A model generated the notes under the pieces. The model was not told the origin of the DNA. It searched no databases and was given only the letters and a program-made list of their open reading frames with translations. Position numbers and translations under genes: made by a program. Positions 26,378-35,052 of a DNA stretch of 64,000 nucleotides are shown here, one piece after another. This DNA comes from Flavobacterium reichenbachii (lineage in GTDB: Bacteria > Bacteroidota > Bacteroidia > Flavobacteriales > Flavobacteriaceae): the NCBI RefSeq assembly GCF_002217435.1, contig NZ_MUHF01000001.1, positions 39,369-103,368 on the forward strand, written 5' to 3'. The number at the start of each line of letters is the position of its first letter. Position 1 is the first letter of the stretch.

Positions 26378-27832
26378 ATGAGAAAAAATACTTTAAAAAT
26401 TCTATGCCTTTTGTTTTCATTAACGGCATTAGCACAACAACAGAAAACAAAAAAAGAATTTACAACCAAAGGAAAAAAAGTAACAGTTTATACAACAGCT
26501 GAAGATTTGAATTTACGACTATCAACAACAGATAATCTGACTTTTTCAGAATCAAAACAGCCTCTGGAAACCGAAACATCTGTTTTTGTAGAACCATCTA
26601 AAAAGTTTCAGACTTTTATGGGAATTGGCGGTGCAATTACCGATGCGAGTGCCGAAATTTTTGCTAAACTTTCTAAAGAAAAACAAACAGAATTTTTAAA
26701 TGCCTATTACGATAAACAAAAAGGAATTGGCTATTCTTTGCTAAGAACAACGATACAAAGTTCTGATTTTAGCAGTGGAAGCTACTCCTATATCGAAGAA
26801 GGTGATAAAGATTTAAAAACTTTTTCTATTGATCATGATAGACAATTTCGTATTCCTTTAATAAAACAAGCCATAAAAACAGCAGGAGGTAAATTAACAA
26901 CCTATGTTGCTCCGTGGTCGCCAAATGCATTTATGAAAAGCAATAAAAATGTATTAAAAGGCGGGAAACTATTACCTGAATATTATCAGACATGGGCAGA
27001 CTTTTATGCAAAATTTATAAAAGCTTATGAGAAAGAAGGAATTCCGATTTGGGGAACTTCAACTCAAAATGAGCCAATGGCAGTTCAAACTTGGGAATCA
27101 TGTATTTACAGTGCAGAAGATGAAAGAGATTTTATCAAAAATTTTCTGGGTCCAACGTTAAAAAGAGAAAAACTAGGAAATGTAAAAATAATTGCATGGG
27201 ATCATAATCGTGATTTAATGAATTATAGAGCCAACGTAATTTACTCAGATCCAGAAGCTTCAAAATATGTTTGGGGAATGGGTTTTCACTGGTACGAAAA
27301 CTGGTCTGGCGGTGCATCAATGTTTGATAATGTAGCAAAGGTTAATGAAGCATATCCAAACAAAAAACTATTATTTACAGAAGGATGTGTGGAGAAATTT
27401 GATGCCAAAAAATATCAGTTTTGGGCAAACGGAGAACGTTACGGAATCTCTATGATTAATGATTTCAATAACGGAACAGCCGGCTGGACAGATTGGAATA
27501 TTCTTTTAGACCAGAACGGAGGTCCAAATCATGTGGGGAACTTTTGTTTTGCACCAATTCATGCTGATACAACAACCGGAAATTTAATCTACACACCGTC
27601 TTATTATTATATAGGACATTTTTCAAAATTCATTCGATTAAATGCCGTACGAGTAAATACTGCAGTTAGCAGAAGCGCACTGTTAAGTACTTCATTTTTA
27701 AATGCAGACGGTACAATGGCGACAATCGTAATGAATCAATCGGAGAAAGAATTGATCTATAACTTAATTATTGGTGCAGAAAAAACTGTAGTTAGAATTC
27801 CTGCACACGCAATACAAACGCTTGTTTATTAA
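26378..27832 (+). CDS. Secreted glycoside hydrolase family 30 enzyme (copy A1)
   Basis: A 484-residue GH30 retaining glycosidase. Signal peptide MRKNTLKILCLLFSLTALAQ has no lipobox Cys at its end, so it is periplasmic or secreted. The (beta/alpha)8 barrel shows IGGAITDASAEIFAKL, the acid/base Glu in TSTQNEPMAVQTWESC, GFHWYENW and the nucleophile Glu in LLFTEGCVEKFD. A small C-terminal beta domain follows. It resembles the next gene so closely (shared DASAE, KDLK.FSIDHD, WTDWNILLDQNGGPNHVGNFCFAPIHAD) that the two are a tandem duplication. Family members cleave beta-1,6-glucan or glucosylceramide-type bonds; the locus favours beta-glucan. Confidence 0.9.
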   Translation: MRKNTLKILCLLFSLTALAQQQKTKKEFTTKGKKVTVYTTAEDLNLRLSTTDNLTFSESKQPLETETSVFVEPSKKFQTFMGIGGAITDASAEIFAKLSKEKQTEFLNAYYDKQKGIGYSLLRTTIQSSDFSSGSYSYIEEGDKDLKTFSIDHDRQFRIPLIKQAIKTAGGKLTTYVAPWSPNAFMKSNKNVLKGGKLLPEYYQTWADFYAKFIKAYEKEGIPIWGTSTQNEPMAVQTWESCIYSAEDERDFIKNFLGPTLKREKLGNVKIIAWDHNRDLMNYRANVIYSDPEASKYVWGMGFHWYENWSGGASMFDNVAKVNEAYPNKKLLFTEGCVEKFDAKKYQFWANGERYGISMINDFNNGTAGWTDWNILLDQNGGPNHVGNFCFAPIHADTTTGNLIYTPSYYYIGHFSKFIRLNAVRVNTAVSRSALLSTSFLNADGTMATIVMNQSEKELIYNLIIGAEKTVVRIPAHAIQTLVY

Positions 27833-27850
27833 TATTTTGTAGTAAGTAAA

Positions 27851-27885
27851 ACGAGGGTGAATCATTAAGATTTACCCTCGCTTTG
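27851..27885 (+). terminator. Weak hairpin between the first two GH30 genes
   Basis: CGAGGGT (27852-27858) pairs with ACCCTCG (27874-27880), followed by CTTTG rather than a clean T-run. It could partly terminate or serve as an mRNA processing or stability element within the enzyme operon. Confidence 0.45.
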
Positions 27886-27919
27886 CTTGAATTTCAATTA
27901 AATCTATTTTAAAAGTTAA

Positions 27920-29389
27920 ATGAAAGTCATACCAATAATTTTATTAGCTCCGATTTTAGTACTCCAAATGAGTTGTTCCTCAGTAAAAACTTCGGCGGGT
28001 GATATGGCTGTTTCATCCAATTCAAACAAAAAAATAGAACTCTATACAACTGCAGAAAATACAAACTTAAAGTTGTCTTTGTCGAATAATTTAATTTCAA
28101 ATACAACATTACAAAAATCAAAATCAACAGTTTCTATTATAGTAAATACCGAAAAAACAGATCAGACTTTCTTAGGAATTGGCGGCGCAATAACAGATGC
28201 GAGTGCAGAAGTTTTTGCTAAATTATCTCCAAAAAAACAACAGGAATTTTTAACTGCTTATTACGACACAAACAAAGGAATTGGTTATTCATTAGCCAGA
28301 ACAAATATACACAGCTGCGATTTTAGCAGCGAAAGTTACACTTATATAAAAGAAGGAGATAAAGATTTAAAATCATTCAGCATAGACCACGATCAAAAAT
28401 ATAGAATTCCATTACTCAAGAAAGCAATTAAAACAGCCGGCGGACAACTAACTTTATTTGTTAGTCCATGGAGTCCCCCAGCTTTCATGAAAGATAATAA
28501 TGATATTTTGCACGGCGGCGTTTTATTGCCTGAGTTTGCTCAATCCTGGGCAGATTATTATTCAAAATTCATAAAAGCATACGAAAAAGAAGGAATTCCG
28601 ATTTGGGGATTAACCATACAAAATGAACCAATGGCCAAACAACGCTGGGAATCTTGTATCTATACTCCTGAAGCCGAAAGAGATTTCCTCAAAAATTTTC
28701 TTGGACCAACTTTAAAAAAAGAAGGTCTAGGTTCTAAAAAGATTATTATTTGGGACCACAACCGAGGCGAAATGTTAGAGCAAAGAGCCAGCTTGGTTTT
28801 CTCTGATCCGGAAGTTTCAAAATATGCCTGGGGAATTGGATTTCATTGGTATGAAACTTGGAATGGCGGACCTCCAAAATTCGAATCTGTTGCAAAAGTT
28901 CACGAAGATTTTCCGAATAAAAATTTACTTTTTACCGAGGGATGCATTGAAAAATTTGACGCACAAAAATTTCAATTCTGGGGAAATGCAGAAAGATACG
29001 GAATCAATATGATTAACGATTTTAATAATGGTACAGTCGGCTGGACAGATTGGAATATTCTTTTGGACCAGAACGGAGGACCAAATCATGTTGGTAATTT
29101 CTGCTTTGCGCCAATTCATGCAGATCTTGCAAAAGATGAACTAATCTACACACCAATGTATTATTATATTGGTCATCTGTCAAAATTTATCCGTCCGGAT
29201 GCAAAACGCATAATACAAACTATAAGCGATAAAAAATTAATAAGCACCTCATTTAAAAACTCTGATAACAAGCTGATTACAGTTGTTATGAACCAATCAG
29301 CAGAAGAGATTGTTTATACCCTTATCAACCACGATTTGCAAAATACTATAACTATTCCGGCGCATGCTATACAAACTATTGTGTATTAG
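27920..29389 (+). CDS. GH30 lipoprotein glycosidase (copy A2)
   Basis: A 489-residue GH30 enzyme and close paralogue of the preceding gene. Here the N-terminus MKVIPIILLAPILVLQMSC ends in a lipobox (LQMSC), so it is predicted to be membrane-anchored where copy A1 is soluble. Catalytic motifs are present: acid/base Glu in LTIQNEPMAKQRWESC and nucleophile Glu in LLFTEGCIEKFD. The neighbouring substitution (WGLTIQNEP against WGTSTQNEP in A1) lies next to the acid/base and may tune specificity. Two locations for one activity would suit surface cleavage followed by periplasmic trimming. Confidence 0.9.
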   Translation: MKVIPIILLAPILVLQMSCSSVKTSAGDMAVSSNSNKKIELYTTAENTNLKLSLSNNLISNTTLQKSKSTVSIIVNTEKTDQTFLGIGGAITDASAEVFAKLSPKKQQEFLTAYYDTNKGIGYSLARTNIHSCDFSSESYTYIKEGDKDLKSFSIDHDQKYRIPLLKKAIKTAGGQLTLFVSPWSPPAFMKDNNDILHGGVLLPEFAQSWADYYSKFIKAYEKEGIPIWGLTIQNEPMAKQRWESCIYTPEAERDFLKNFLGPTLKKEGLGSKKIIIWDHNRGEMLEQRASLVFSDPEVSKYAWGIGFHWYETWNGGPPKFESVAKVHEDFPNKNLLFTEGCIEKFDAQKFQFWGNAERYGINMINDFNNGTVGWTDWNILLDQNGGPNHVGNFCFAPIHADLAKDELIYTPMYYYIGHLSKFIRPDAKRIIQTISDKKLISTSFKNSDNKLITVVMNQSAEEIVYTLINHDLQNTITIPAHAIQTIVY

Positions 29390-29414
29390 TTTCGGAACCA
29401 AAAAAACTATAAAA

Positions 29415-30872
29415 ATGAAATTAAATTTTAAAAATACCATAAAGGCATTATTCTTTGCAATAGCAGTCTTTGCTCAGGCAAAATGCTCGTCTTCTAATGA
29501 TGCTGTCGATCCAATTCCTGTTGATCCTCCGGTTACAGTTACCAACGATATTGATTTTTGGCTTACAAAAGGAAATCAAAGTGTTTTACTGGCAAAACAA
29601 GGCGGAATTTTGGGATTTGGCACCACAAGTAATACGTATGCAAATATTGAGGTTGAGGCTTCTCAAAAATATCAGACTATTGATGGTTTTGGATATACGT
29701 TAACCAGTGGCAGCGTTGATGTTATCAATCAGTTAAATACATCAAAAAGGAGTGCTCTTTTGCAGGAATTATTTGGGGCTTCCGAAAATTCAATAGGAAT
29801 AAGTTATATAAGAATCAGCATTGGAGCTTCAGATTTAAGTGCAGAAACGTATACCTACAACGACCTCGCAGCAGGAGAAACAGATTTGAATCTGATTAAA
29901 TTTAGTTTAGAAAAAGACAAAAATGTAATTGCAGTTTTAAAAGAAATCTTAACAATAAACCCTAAGATTTTGATTTTGGCAACACCTTGGTCAGCACCGC
30001 TTTGGATGAAAGATAAAAACAGTTTTATTGGCGGAAAACTGAAAGCAGAATATTATGATGTCTATGCAAAATATTTTGTAAAATACATTCAGCAGATGAA
30101 AGCTGAAGGAATCACCATTGATGCCGTAACTCCACAAAACGAACCACTTCATGACGGCAATAATCCGAGTATGTATATGGCGGCCACAGAGCAGGCAGAC
30201 TTTATTAAAAATAATTTAGGACCAGCATTTAAAACTGCAAATATCACAACAAAAATCATTGCTTACGATCATAACTGCGATAATCCAAATTATCCTAAAG
30301 TAATTTTAGCAGATGCCGGTGCATTCCCTTTCGTAGACGGATCAGCTTTTCATTTGTATGCGGGAGATATCAGTGCATTATCAGACGTTTATAATGCTTA
30401 TCCAACCAAAAACATTTATTTCACAGAACAATATACAGCATCAACCGGAGATTTTGGAGGAGATTTAAAATGGCATCTTAAAAATGTTATTATTGGTTCG
30501 ATGAGAAATTACAGTAGAAACGCATTAGAATGGAATTTGGCTAATAATGCTTCTTTTCAGCCTCATACACAAGGCGGTTGTACAACTTGCAAAGGGGCAA
30601 TAACGATAACGTCAAACGATAATTTTCAGCGTAACGTAGCCTATTATATTATTGCGCATGCTTCAAAATTTGTACCGGCCGGATCTGTTAGAATCGGAAG
30701 TAATATTAGTGGAAATTTACAGAATGTTGCTTTCTTAACTCCTTCAGGATCAAAAGTATTGATTGTAGAAAATGATGGATCTGCCAGCCAAACTTTCAAT
30801 ATTAAATTTAATGGAAAATGGGCAGCAGTCTCTCTCGATGCAGGAGATGTTGGAACTTATATTTGGAAATAA
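29415..30872 (+). CDS. GH30 lipoprotein glycosidase (copy B1)
   Basis: A 485-residue GH30 enzyme, start at 29415 (MKLNFKNTIKALFF), signal ending in lipobox VFAQAKC. An in-frame ATG at 29364 would overlap the previous gene and lacks a signal at the N-terminus. The barrel shows IDGFGYTLTSGSVDVI, acid/base Glu in VTPQNEPLHDGNNPS and nucleophile Glu in IYFTEQYTASTGDF. It forms a second paralogue pair with the gene at 33620 (shared LRQ..-type EQADFIKNNLGPAFK, GCTTCKGAITI, ASKFVPAGSVRIGSNISGNL). It is distinct from the A copies and closer to the bacterial GH30 group containing endo-beta-1,6-glucanases. It lies 25 bases after A2. Confidence 0.9.
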   Translation: MKLNFKNTIKALFFAIAVFAQAKCSSSNDAVDPIPVDPPVTVTNDIDFWLTKGNQSVLLAKQGGILGFGTTSNTYANIEVEASQKYQTIDGFGYTLTSGSVDVINQLNTSKRSALLQELFGASENSIGISYIRISIGASDLSAETYTYNDLAAGETDLNLIKFSLEKDKNVIAVLKEILTINPKILILATPWSAPLWMKDKNSFIGGKLKAEYYDVYAKYFVKYIQQMKAEGITIDAVTPQNEPLHDGNNPSMYMAATEQADFIKNNLGPAFKTANITTKIIAYDHNCDNPNYPKVILADAGAFPFVDGSAFHLYAGDISALSDVYNAYPTKNIYFTEQYTASTGDFGGDLKWHLKNVIIGSMRNYSRNALEWNLANNASFQPHTQGGCTTCKGAITITSNDNFQRNVAYYIIAHASKFVPAGSVRIGSNISGNLQNVAFLTPSGSKVLIVENDGSASQTFNIKFNGKWAAVSLDAGDVGTYIWK

Positions 30873-30899
30873 ACAGCAAGTTGTAAAATTAATTTTCAC

Positions 30900-32657
30900 A
30901 TGAAAAAAATACTTATAGCAGTACAACTTTTAGTATCGATTGCTTCCTTCGGGCAGGGATTTTTGCATAGAGATGGACAAAAAATCGTTGATGGAAACGG
31001 GAATAATATTATTTTAAGAGGATTAGGACTCGGCGGATGGATGGTACAAGAAGGATATATGCTGCAGACACAAGCTTTTGCAAGTCCGCAATATCAGATA
31101 AAGCAAAAAATTGAGGATGTAATTGGAAAACAGGGCACAAAAGAATTTTATGCAGCTTACAAAGCAAACGGAATCACAAAACGTGATATCGATTCGCTTG
31201 CAGCGTGGGGGTTCAATTCTATTCGTCTTCCGATGCATTATAATCTGTATACACCGCCAATCGAACAGGAAAAAAATGGTGAAATCACTTGGATTGAAGA
31301 AGGTTTTACCATGACTGATAATGTATTAAAATGGTGCGAAGCAAACAAAATCTATCTTATATTAGACTTACATGCAGCGCCTGGAGGGCAGGGAAATGAT
31401 GCAGCGATTTCTGACTATGATACTACAAAACCAGCTCTTTGGCAGAGTGAAGCCAATCAGAAAAAAATGATAGCGTTATGGAAAAAACTTGCTTCTCGTT
31501 ACAGAGACAATCAGTGGATTGGAGCTTATGATATTATTAATGAACCAAACTGGAATTTTACCGGAAGTAATAAAAATGGCTGTGATGAAAATTCAAACGG
31601 ACCTTTGAGAGATTTGATGGTTGCCGTTACAAAAGCAATTCGCGAAGTCGATACAAACCATATGGTAATTATTGAAGGAAACTGCTGGGGAAATAATTAT
31701 AACGGAATTTTTCCTTTGTGGGATGATAATATGGCGTTGAGTTTTCATAAATATTGGAATTATAACGATAAAGAATCCATACAGAAAATACTGGATTACA
31801 GAACTCAATATAATGTGCCAATTTGGTTAGGAGAAAGCGGAGAGAACTCCAATGTTTGGTTTAAAGATGCCTTGACTCTTGTAGAAACCAACAATATTGG
31901 CTGGGCGTTCTGGCCAATGAAAAAAATCGAAAATATTGCAGGAGTAACCTCGGTAACCAAAATTACGGAATACGATGTTCTATTAAAATATTGGAAAGAC
32001 GGCGGACAAAAACCAACAGCAGACTTTGCAAAAAAAGCATTAATGAAAATGGCAGATAATTACAAAATGCAAAACGTAACCGTTAAGCCAGATGTAATTG
32101 ATGCCATGTTTAGACAAGTACAAACCAATGATACTAAACCGTACAAAAAACATGCAGTTCCGGGTAAAATCCCAGCAACACAATATGATTTAGGAACAAA
32201 TGGTTATGCTTATTCAGATAAAGATTTTGTCAACTACAAAGTTGCGACAGGAAAATTTGACGAGTGGAATAAAGGAAATACAATGAGAAATGATGGTGTT
32301 GATATTCTGCCGTGCAAAGATCCCGGATCAAACGGATATCAGGTCTCTTTTATTGAAGATGGAGAATGGCTGCAATTTACGGTTGAGGCTAAAAAACAAA
32401 ATACATACAAAGCAGCAATTCGATATTCGAGTGAAAATTTAGAAGGAAAAATATACTTCGAAACCCAAAACGGAAAAAAATCTGAGACCATCATTTTACC
32501 GCCAACAGGAGGAAATGAAAAATGGAAAACCATTATTTTATCTGGAATAGAATTGAATGCCGGAACAAATAAAATTAAAACAGTTTTTGAAAAAGGTGGT
32601 TTTAACCTTAATTATTTAGATTTCTCAGAAGTGAAAAAAGATAAAGTAAAGAAATAA
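30900..32657 (+). CDS. GH5-family glucanase with C-terminal CBM6-like module
   Basis: A 585-residue modular enzyme. Signal peptide MKKILIAVQLLVSIASFG precedes a GH5 barrel (about 20-370): NIILRGLGLGGWMVQEGYM, acid/base Glu in YDIINEPNWNF, HKYWNYN and nucleophile Glu in PIWLGESGENS. The opening resembles exo-beta-1,3-glucanase-type GH5 enzymes. After a linker a CBM6-like beta sandwich (about 435-580) shows VSFIEDGEWLQFTVEA and GFNLNYLDFSE, as in carbohydrate-binding family 6. Within a GH30/GH3 locus it probably attacks the beta-glucan backbone. It lies 27 bases after GH30 copy B1. Confidence 0.88.
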   Translation: MKKILIAVQLLVSIASFGQGFLHRDGQKIVDGNGNNIILRGLGLGGWMVQEGYMLQTQAFASPQYQIKQKIEDVIGKQGTKEFYAAYKANGITKRDIDSLAAWGFNSIRLPMHYNLYTPPIEQEKNGEITWIEEGFTMTDNVLKWCEANKIYLILDLHAAPGGQGNDAAISDYDTTKPALWQSEANQKKMIALWKKLASRYRDNQWIGAYDIINEPNWNFTGSNKNGCDENSNGPLRDLMVAVTKAIREVDTNHMVIIEGNCWGNNYNGIFPLWDDNMALSFHKYWNYNDKESIQKILDYRTQYNVPIWLGESGENSNVWFKDALTLVETNNIGWAFWPMKKIENIAGVTSVTKITEYDVLLKYWKDGGQKPTADFAKKALMKMADNYKMQNVTVKPDVIDAMFRQVQTNDTKPYKKHAVPGKIPATQYDLGTNGYAYSDKDFVNYKVATGKFDEWNKGNTMRNDGVDILPCKDPGSNGYQVSFIEDGEWLQFTVEAKKQNTYKAAIRYSSENLEGKIYFETQNGKKSETIILPPTGGNEKWKTIILSGIELNAGTNKIKTVFEKGGFNLNYLDFSEVKKDKVKK

Positions 32658-32779
32658 CTTTTAATGTTATAAAATCAATTTTTTAAGGAACTTAAGATTC
32701 AGAATTAACAATATCTTACCGCTCTTTTTTATCGTCAAAGTCAATGAATAACTAGCTTTACGAAATTAAATTTTTTAAC

Positions 32780-33619
32780 ATGAAAAAGACAAACACTTTT
32801 ATTATAGTATTGATAATGCTTTTGATAAGCCATTCGTTTTTTGGTCAAAATTTAAAAATTATGACCTACAATATTCGTTTAGATGTTGCTTCTGACGGAG
32901 AAAATGCGTGGCCAAACCGAAAAGATTATTTTGCTTCTCAAATTCAATTTTACAGTCCGGATATTTTTGGAGTTCAGGAAGCAACCCCAAATCAGGTACT
33001 TGATATTGCAGCTGCCTTGACAAATTATAACAGATTTGGAATAGGAAGAGAAGAAAAAGGTACAGGCGAAGCGTGTACGATTTACTATAAAAAAGATCGT
33101 TTTAAAGTAGAGCAGACCAATACATTCTGGTTGTCAGAAACACCAAATGTGGTTTCTCGCGGCTGGGACGCAGCCTGCAATAGAGTTTGCACGTATGGAC
33201 TTTTTAAAGATTTGAAAACAAAGAAAATATTCTGGGTTTTTAATATGCATTTGGATCATATGGGTAACGAAGCAAGAATAAAAGGAGTAGAGCTGATTCT
33301 TGCAAAAATAAAAGCGCTGAACACCAAAAATTACCCGGCATTTTTAATGGGAGATTTCAATTCAGAACCCGAAACAAAACAAATTGTCGAAATCAAAAAA
33401 GTGATGGATGACACTCAAAATGTTTCCAAAGAAAAACCATTTGGACCATCGGGTACATTTAATGGTTTTAAACATAACGAGCCTGTTACTTTATTAATAG
33501 ACTATATTTTTATTTCGAAAAATAGCGGTCTTAATATTCAAAAACACGCAGTTTTAAGTGATTCTAAAGATTTAAAATATCCGTCTGATCATTTGCCTGT
33601 ATTAATAGAAATAGATTAA
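32780..33619 (+). CDS. Secreted endonuclease/exonuclease/phosphatase (EEP) family hydrolase
   Basis: A 279-residue EEP-fold hydrolase with signal peptide (MKKTNTFIIVLIMLLISHSFFGQ). The metal and catalytic motifs are complete: MTYNIRLD, FGVQEATP, NMHLDHMGNEAR, LMGDFNSEPET and SDHLPVLIEI. Secreted members of this branch are annotated from their fold only; possible substrates include phosphodiesters, sugar phosphates or sphingolipid-type bonds. It is embedded between GH5 and a GH30 gene with a zero-base junction to the latter (33619/33620), so it is cotranscribed and likely helps process the glycan or its phosphate substituents. Confidence 0.85.
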   Translation: MKKTNTFIIVLIMLLISHSFFGQNLKIMTYNIRLDVASDGENAWPNRKDYFASQIQFYSPDIFGVQEATPNQVLDIAAALTNYNRFGIGREEKGTGEACTIYYKKDRFKVEQTNTFWLSETPNVVSRGWDAACNRVCTYGLFKDLKTKKIFWVFNMHLDHMGNEARIKGVELILAKIKALNTKNYPAFLMGDFNSEPETKQIVEIKKVMDDTQNVSKEKPFGPSGTFNGFKHNEPVTLLIDYIFISKNSGLNIQKHAVLSDSKDLKYPSDHLPVLIEID

Positions 33620-35038
33620 ATGAAAAATAGCAAAAAACTTCAAATTTTACTTTTGCTGCCTCTTATTGCAGTACAAATAAAATGCGGTTCTTCAAAAAAT
33701 GCAGTAAGCAATTCTAAAGCAGAAGCTTGGATTACGGCATCAGATGAATCTTCAAAACTTAAAAAGCAGAATGATTTGGTTTTTAGTACAGAGACCAATT
33801 CCAATCAGACGATTTTGGTAGATGCTTCTCAAAAATTCCAGACTGTAGAGGGTTTCGGATTTTCTCTTACAGGCGGGAGCGCGCAAACCATTTTGAAATT
33901 AGACAAAACAAAAAGAGAAGCCTTGCTTCAGGAATTATTTTCTAGAAAAAGTGATGCAATCGGGTTGAGTTATCTGCGAATTAGTATTGGAGCTTCAGAT
34001 TTGAATGAAAAAGTTTTTTCTTATGATGATATGCCCGAAGGCCAGACAGATCTAAAGCTCGAGCATTTTAATCTTGGTCCCGATTTAAACGATGTTGTGC
34101 CGATTTTAAAAGAAATTTTAGCCATAAATCCGAACATCAAAATTATGGGTTCACCGTGGTCGCCGCCAGTTTGGATGAAAGATAACGGGAGCTCAAAAGG
34201 AGGAAGTTTACAGCCCAAATACTATCAGGTTTATGCCGAGTATTTTGTAAAATATATTCAGGCAATGAAATCTCAAGGTATTACAATCGATGCGATTACA
34301 CCTCAAAACGAACCATTGCATCCTGGAAATAATCCGAGCTTGTTAATGCTGGCCGAACAGCAGGCAGAATTTATTAAAAATAATTTAGGTCCCGCTTTCG
34401 CGAAAGCAAAAATCAAAACCAAAATTATAGTTTACGACCACAACTGCAATAAACCAGAATATCCTTTAACGATTTTAAATGATCCAAAAGCACTGCCGTT
34501 TGTTGCAGGATCTGCCTTTCACTTGTACGAAGGAGATATTAGCGCATTGACGACGGTACATAATGCTTATCCCAATAAAGACTTATATTTTACAGAACAA
34601 TATACAGGTTCAGGAAGCAGTTTTGAAAATGATTTGAAGTGGAGTGTAAAAAATGTTGTAATTGGTTCTATGCGTAATTGGAGTAAAAATGCACTTTCGT
34701 GGGGATTGGCCAATGACGAATTTTACAAACCATTTACACCAGGCGGCTGTTCGACTTGCAAAGGCGCTTTGATGATAGATCAAAATCAGAACATAAAAAG
34801 AGAAGTGGGGTATTATATTATTGGCCACGCTTCAAAATTTGTTCCCGAAGGATCAGTTAGAATTGGAAGTAACATAAGCGGAAATTTATACAATGCAGCT
34901 TTTAAAACACCATCTGGACAAATTGTTTTAATAGTAGAAAATGATGGAACCGCAGCAGAAACATTCAATATAAAATACAACCAAAAACAAATTTCAACCA
35001 CATTAAATGCAGGTTCAGTTGCAACTTACGTTTGGTAA
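33620..35038 (+). CDS. GH30 lipoprotein glycosidase (copy B2)
   Basis: A 472-residue GH30 enzyme, paralogue of copy B1. The signal MKNSKKLQILLLLPLIAVQIKC ends in a lipobox Cys. Active-site segments are conserved: EGFGFSLTGGSAQTI, acid/base Glu in ITPQNEPLHPGNNPS and nucleophile Glu in LYFTEQYTGSGSSF. The ATG follows the EEP stop codon directly, indicating translational coupling, and the stop is 14 bases before the GH3 start. With four GH30 enzymes in two pairs, this locus is devoted to a substrate on which GH30 action is rate-limiting, such as beta-1,6-glucan. Confidence 0.9.
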   Translation: MKNSKKLQILLLLPLIAVQIKCGSSKNAVSNSKAEAWITASDESSKLKKQNDLVFSTETNSNQTILVDASQKFQTVEGFGFSLTGGSAQTILKLDKTKREALLQELFSRKSDAIGLSYLRISIGASDLNEKVFSYDDMPEGQTDLKLEHFNLGPDLNDVVPILKEILAINPNIKIMGSPWSPPVWMKDNGSSKGGSLQPKYYQVYAEYFVKYIQAMKSQGITIDAITPQNEPLHPGNNPSLLMLAEQQAEFIKNNLGPAFAKAKIKTKIIVYDHNCNKPEYPLTILNDPKALPFVAGSAFHLYEGDISALTTVHNAYPNKDLYFTEQYTGSGSSFENDLKWSVKNVVIGSMRNWSKNALSWGLANDEFYKPFTPGGCSTCKGALMIDQNQNIKREVGYYIIGHASKFVPEGSVRIGSNISGNLYNAAFKTPSGQIVLIVENDGTAAETFNIKYNQKQISTTLNAGSVATYVW

Positions 35039-35052
35039 ACAAAACCAATTTC

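Noticed and set aside
26378..29389. Possible frameshift or broken copy in the tandem GH30 pair
   Set aside because: Both genes are full length with intact catalytic Glu residues and signal sequences.
30900..32657. GH5 gene as an alginate or mannan enzyme
   Set aside because: The locus partners (GH30, GH3) and the exo-beta-1,3-glucanase-like opening favour beta-glucan; no mannan-type companion genes.
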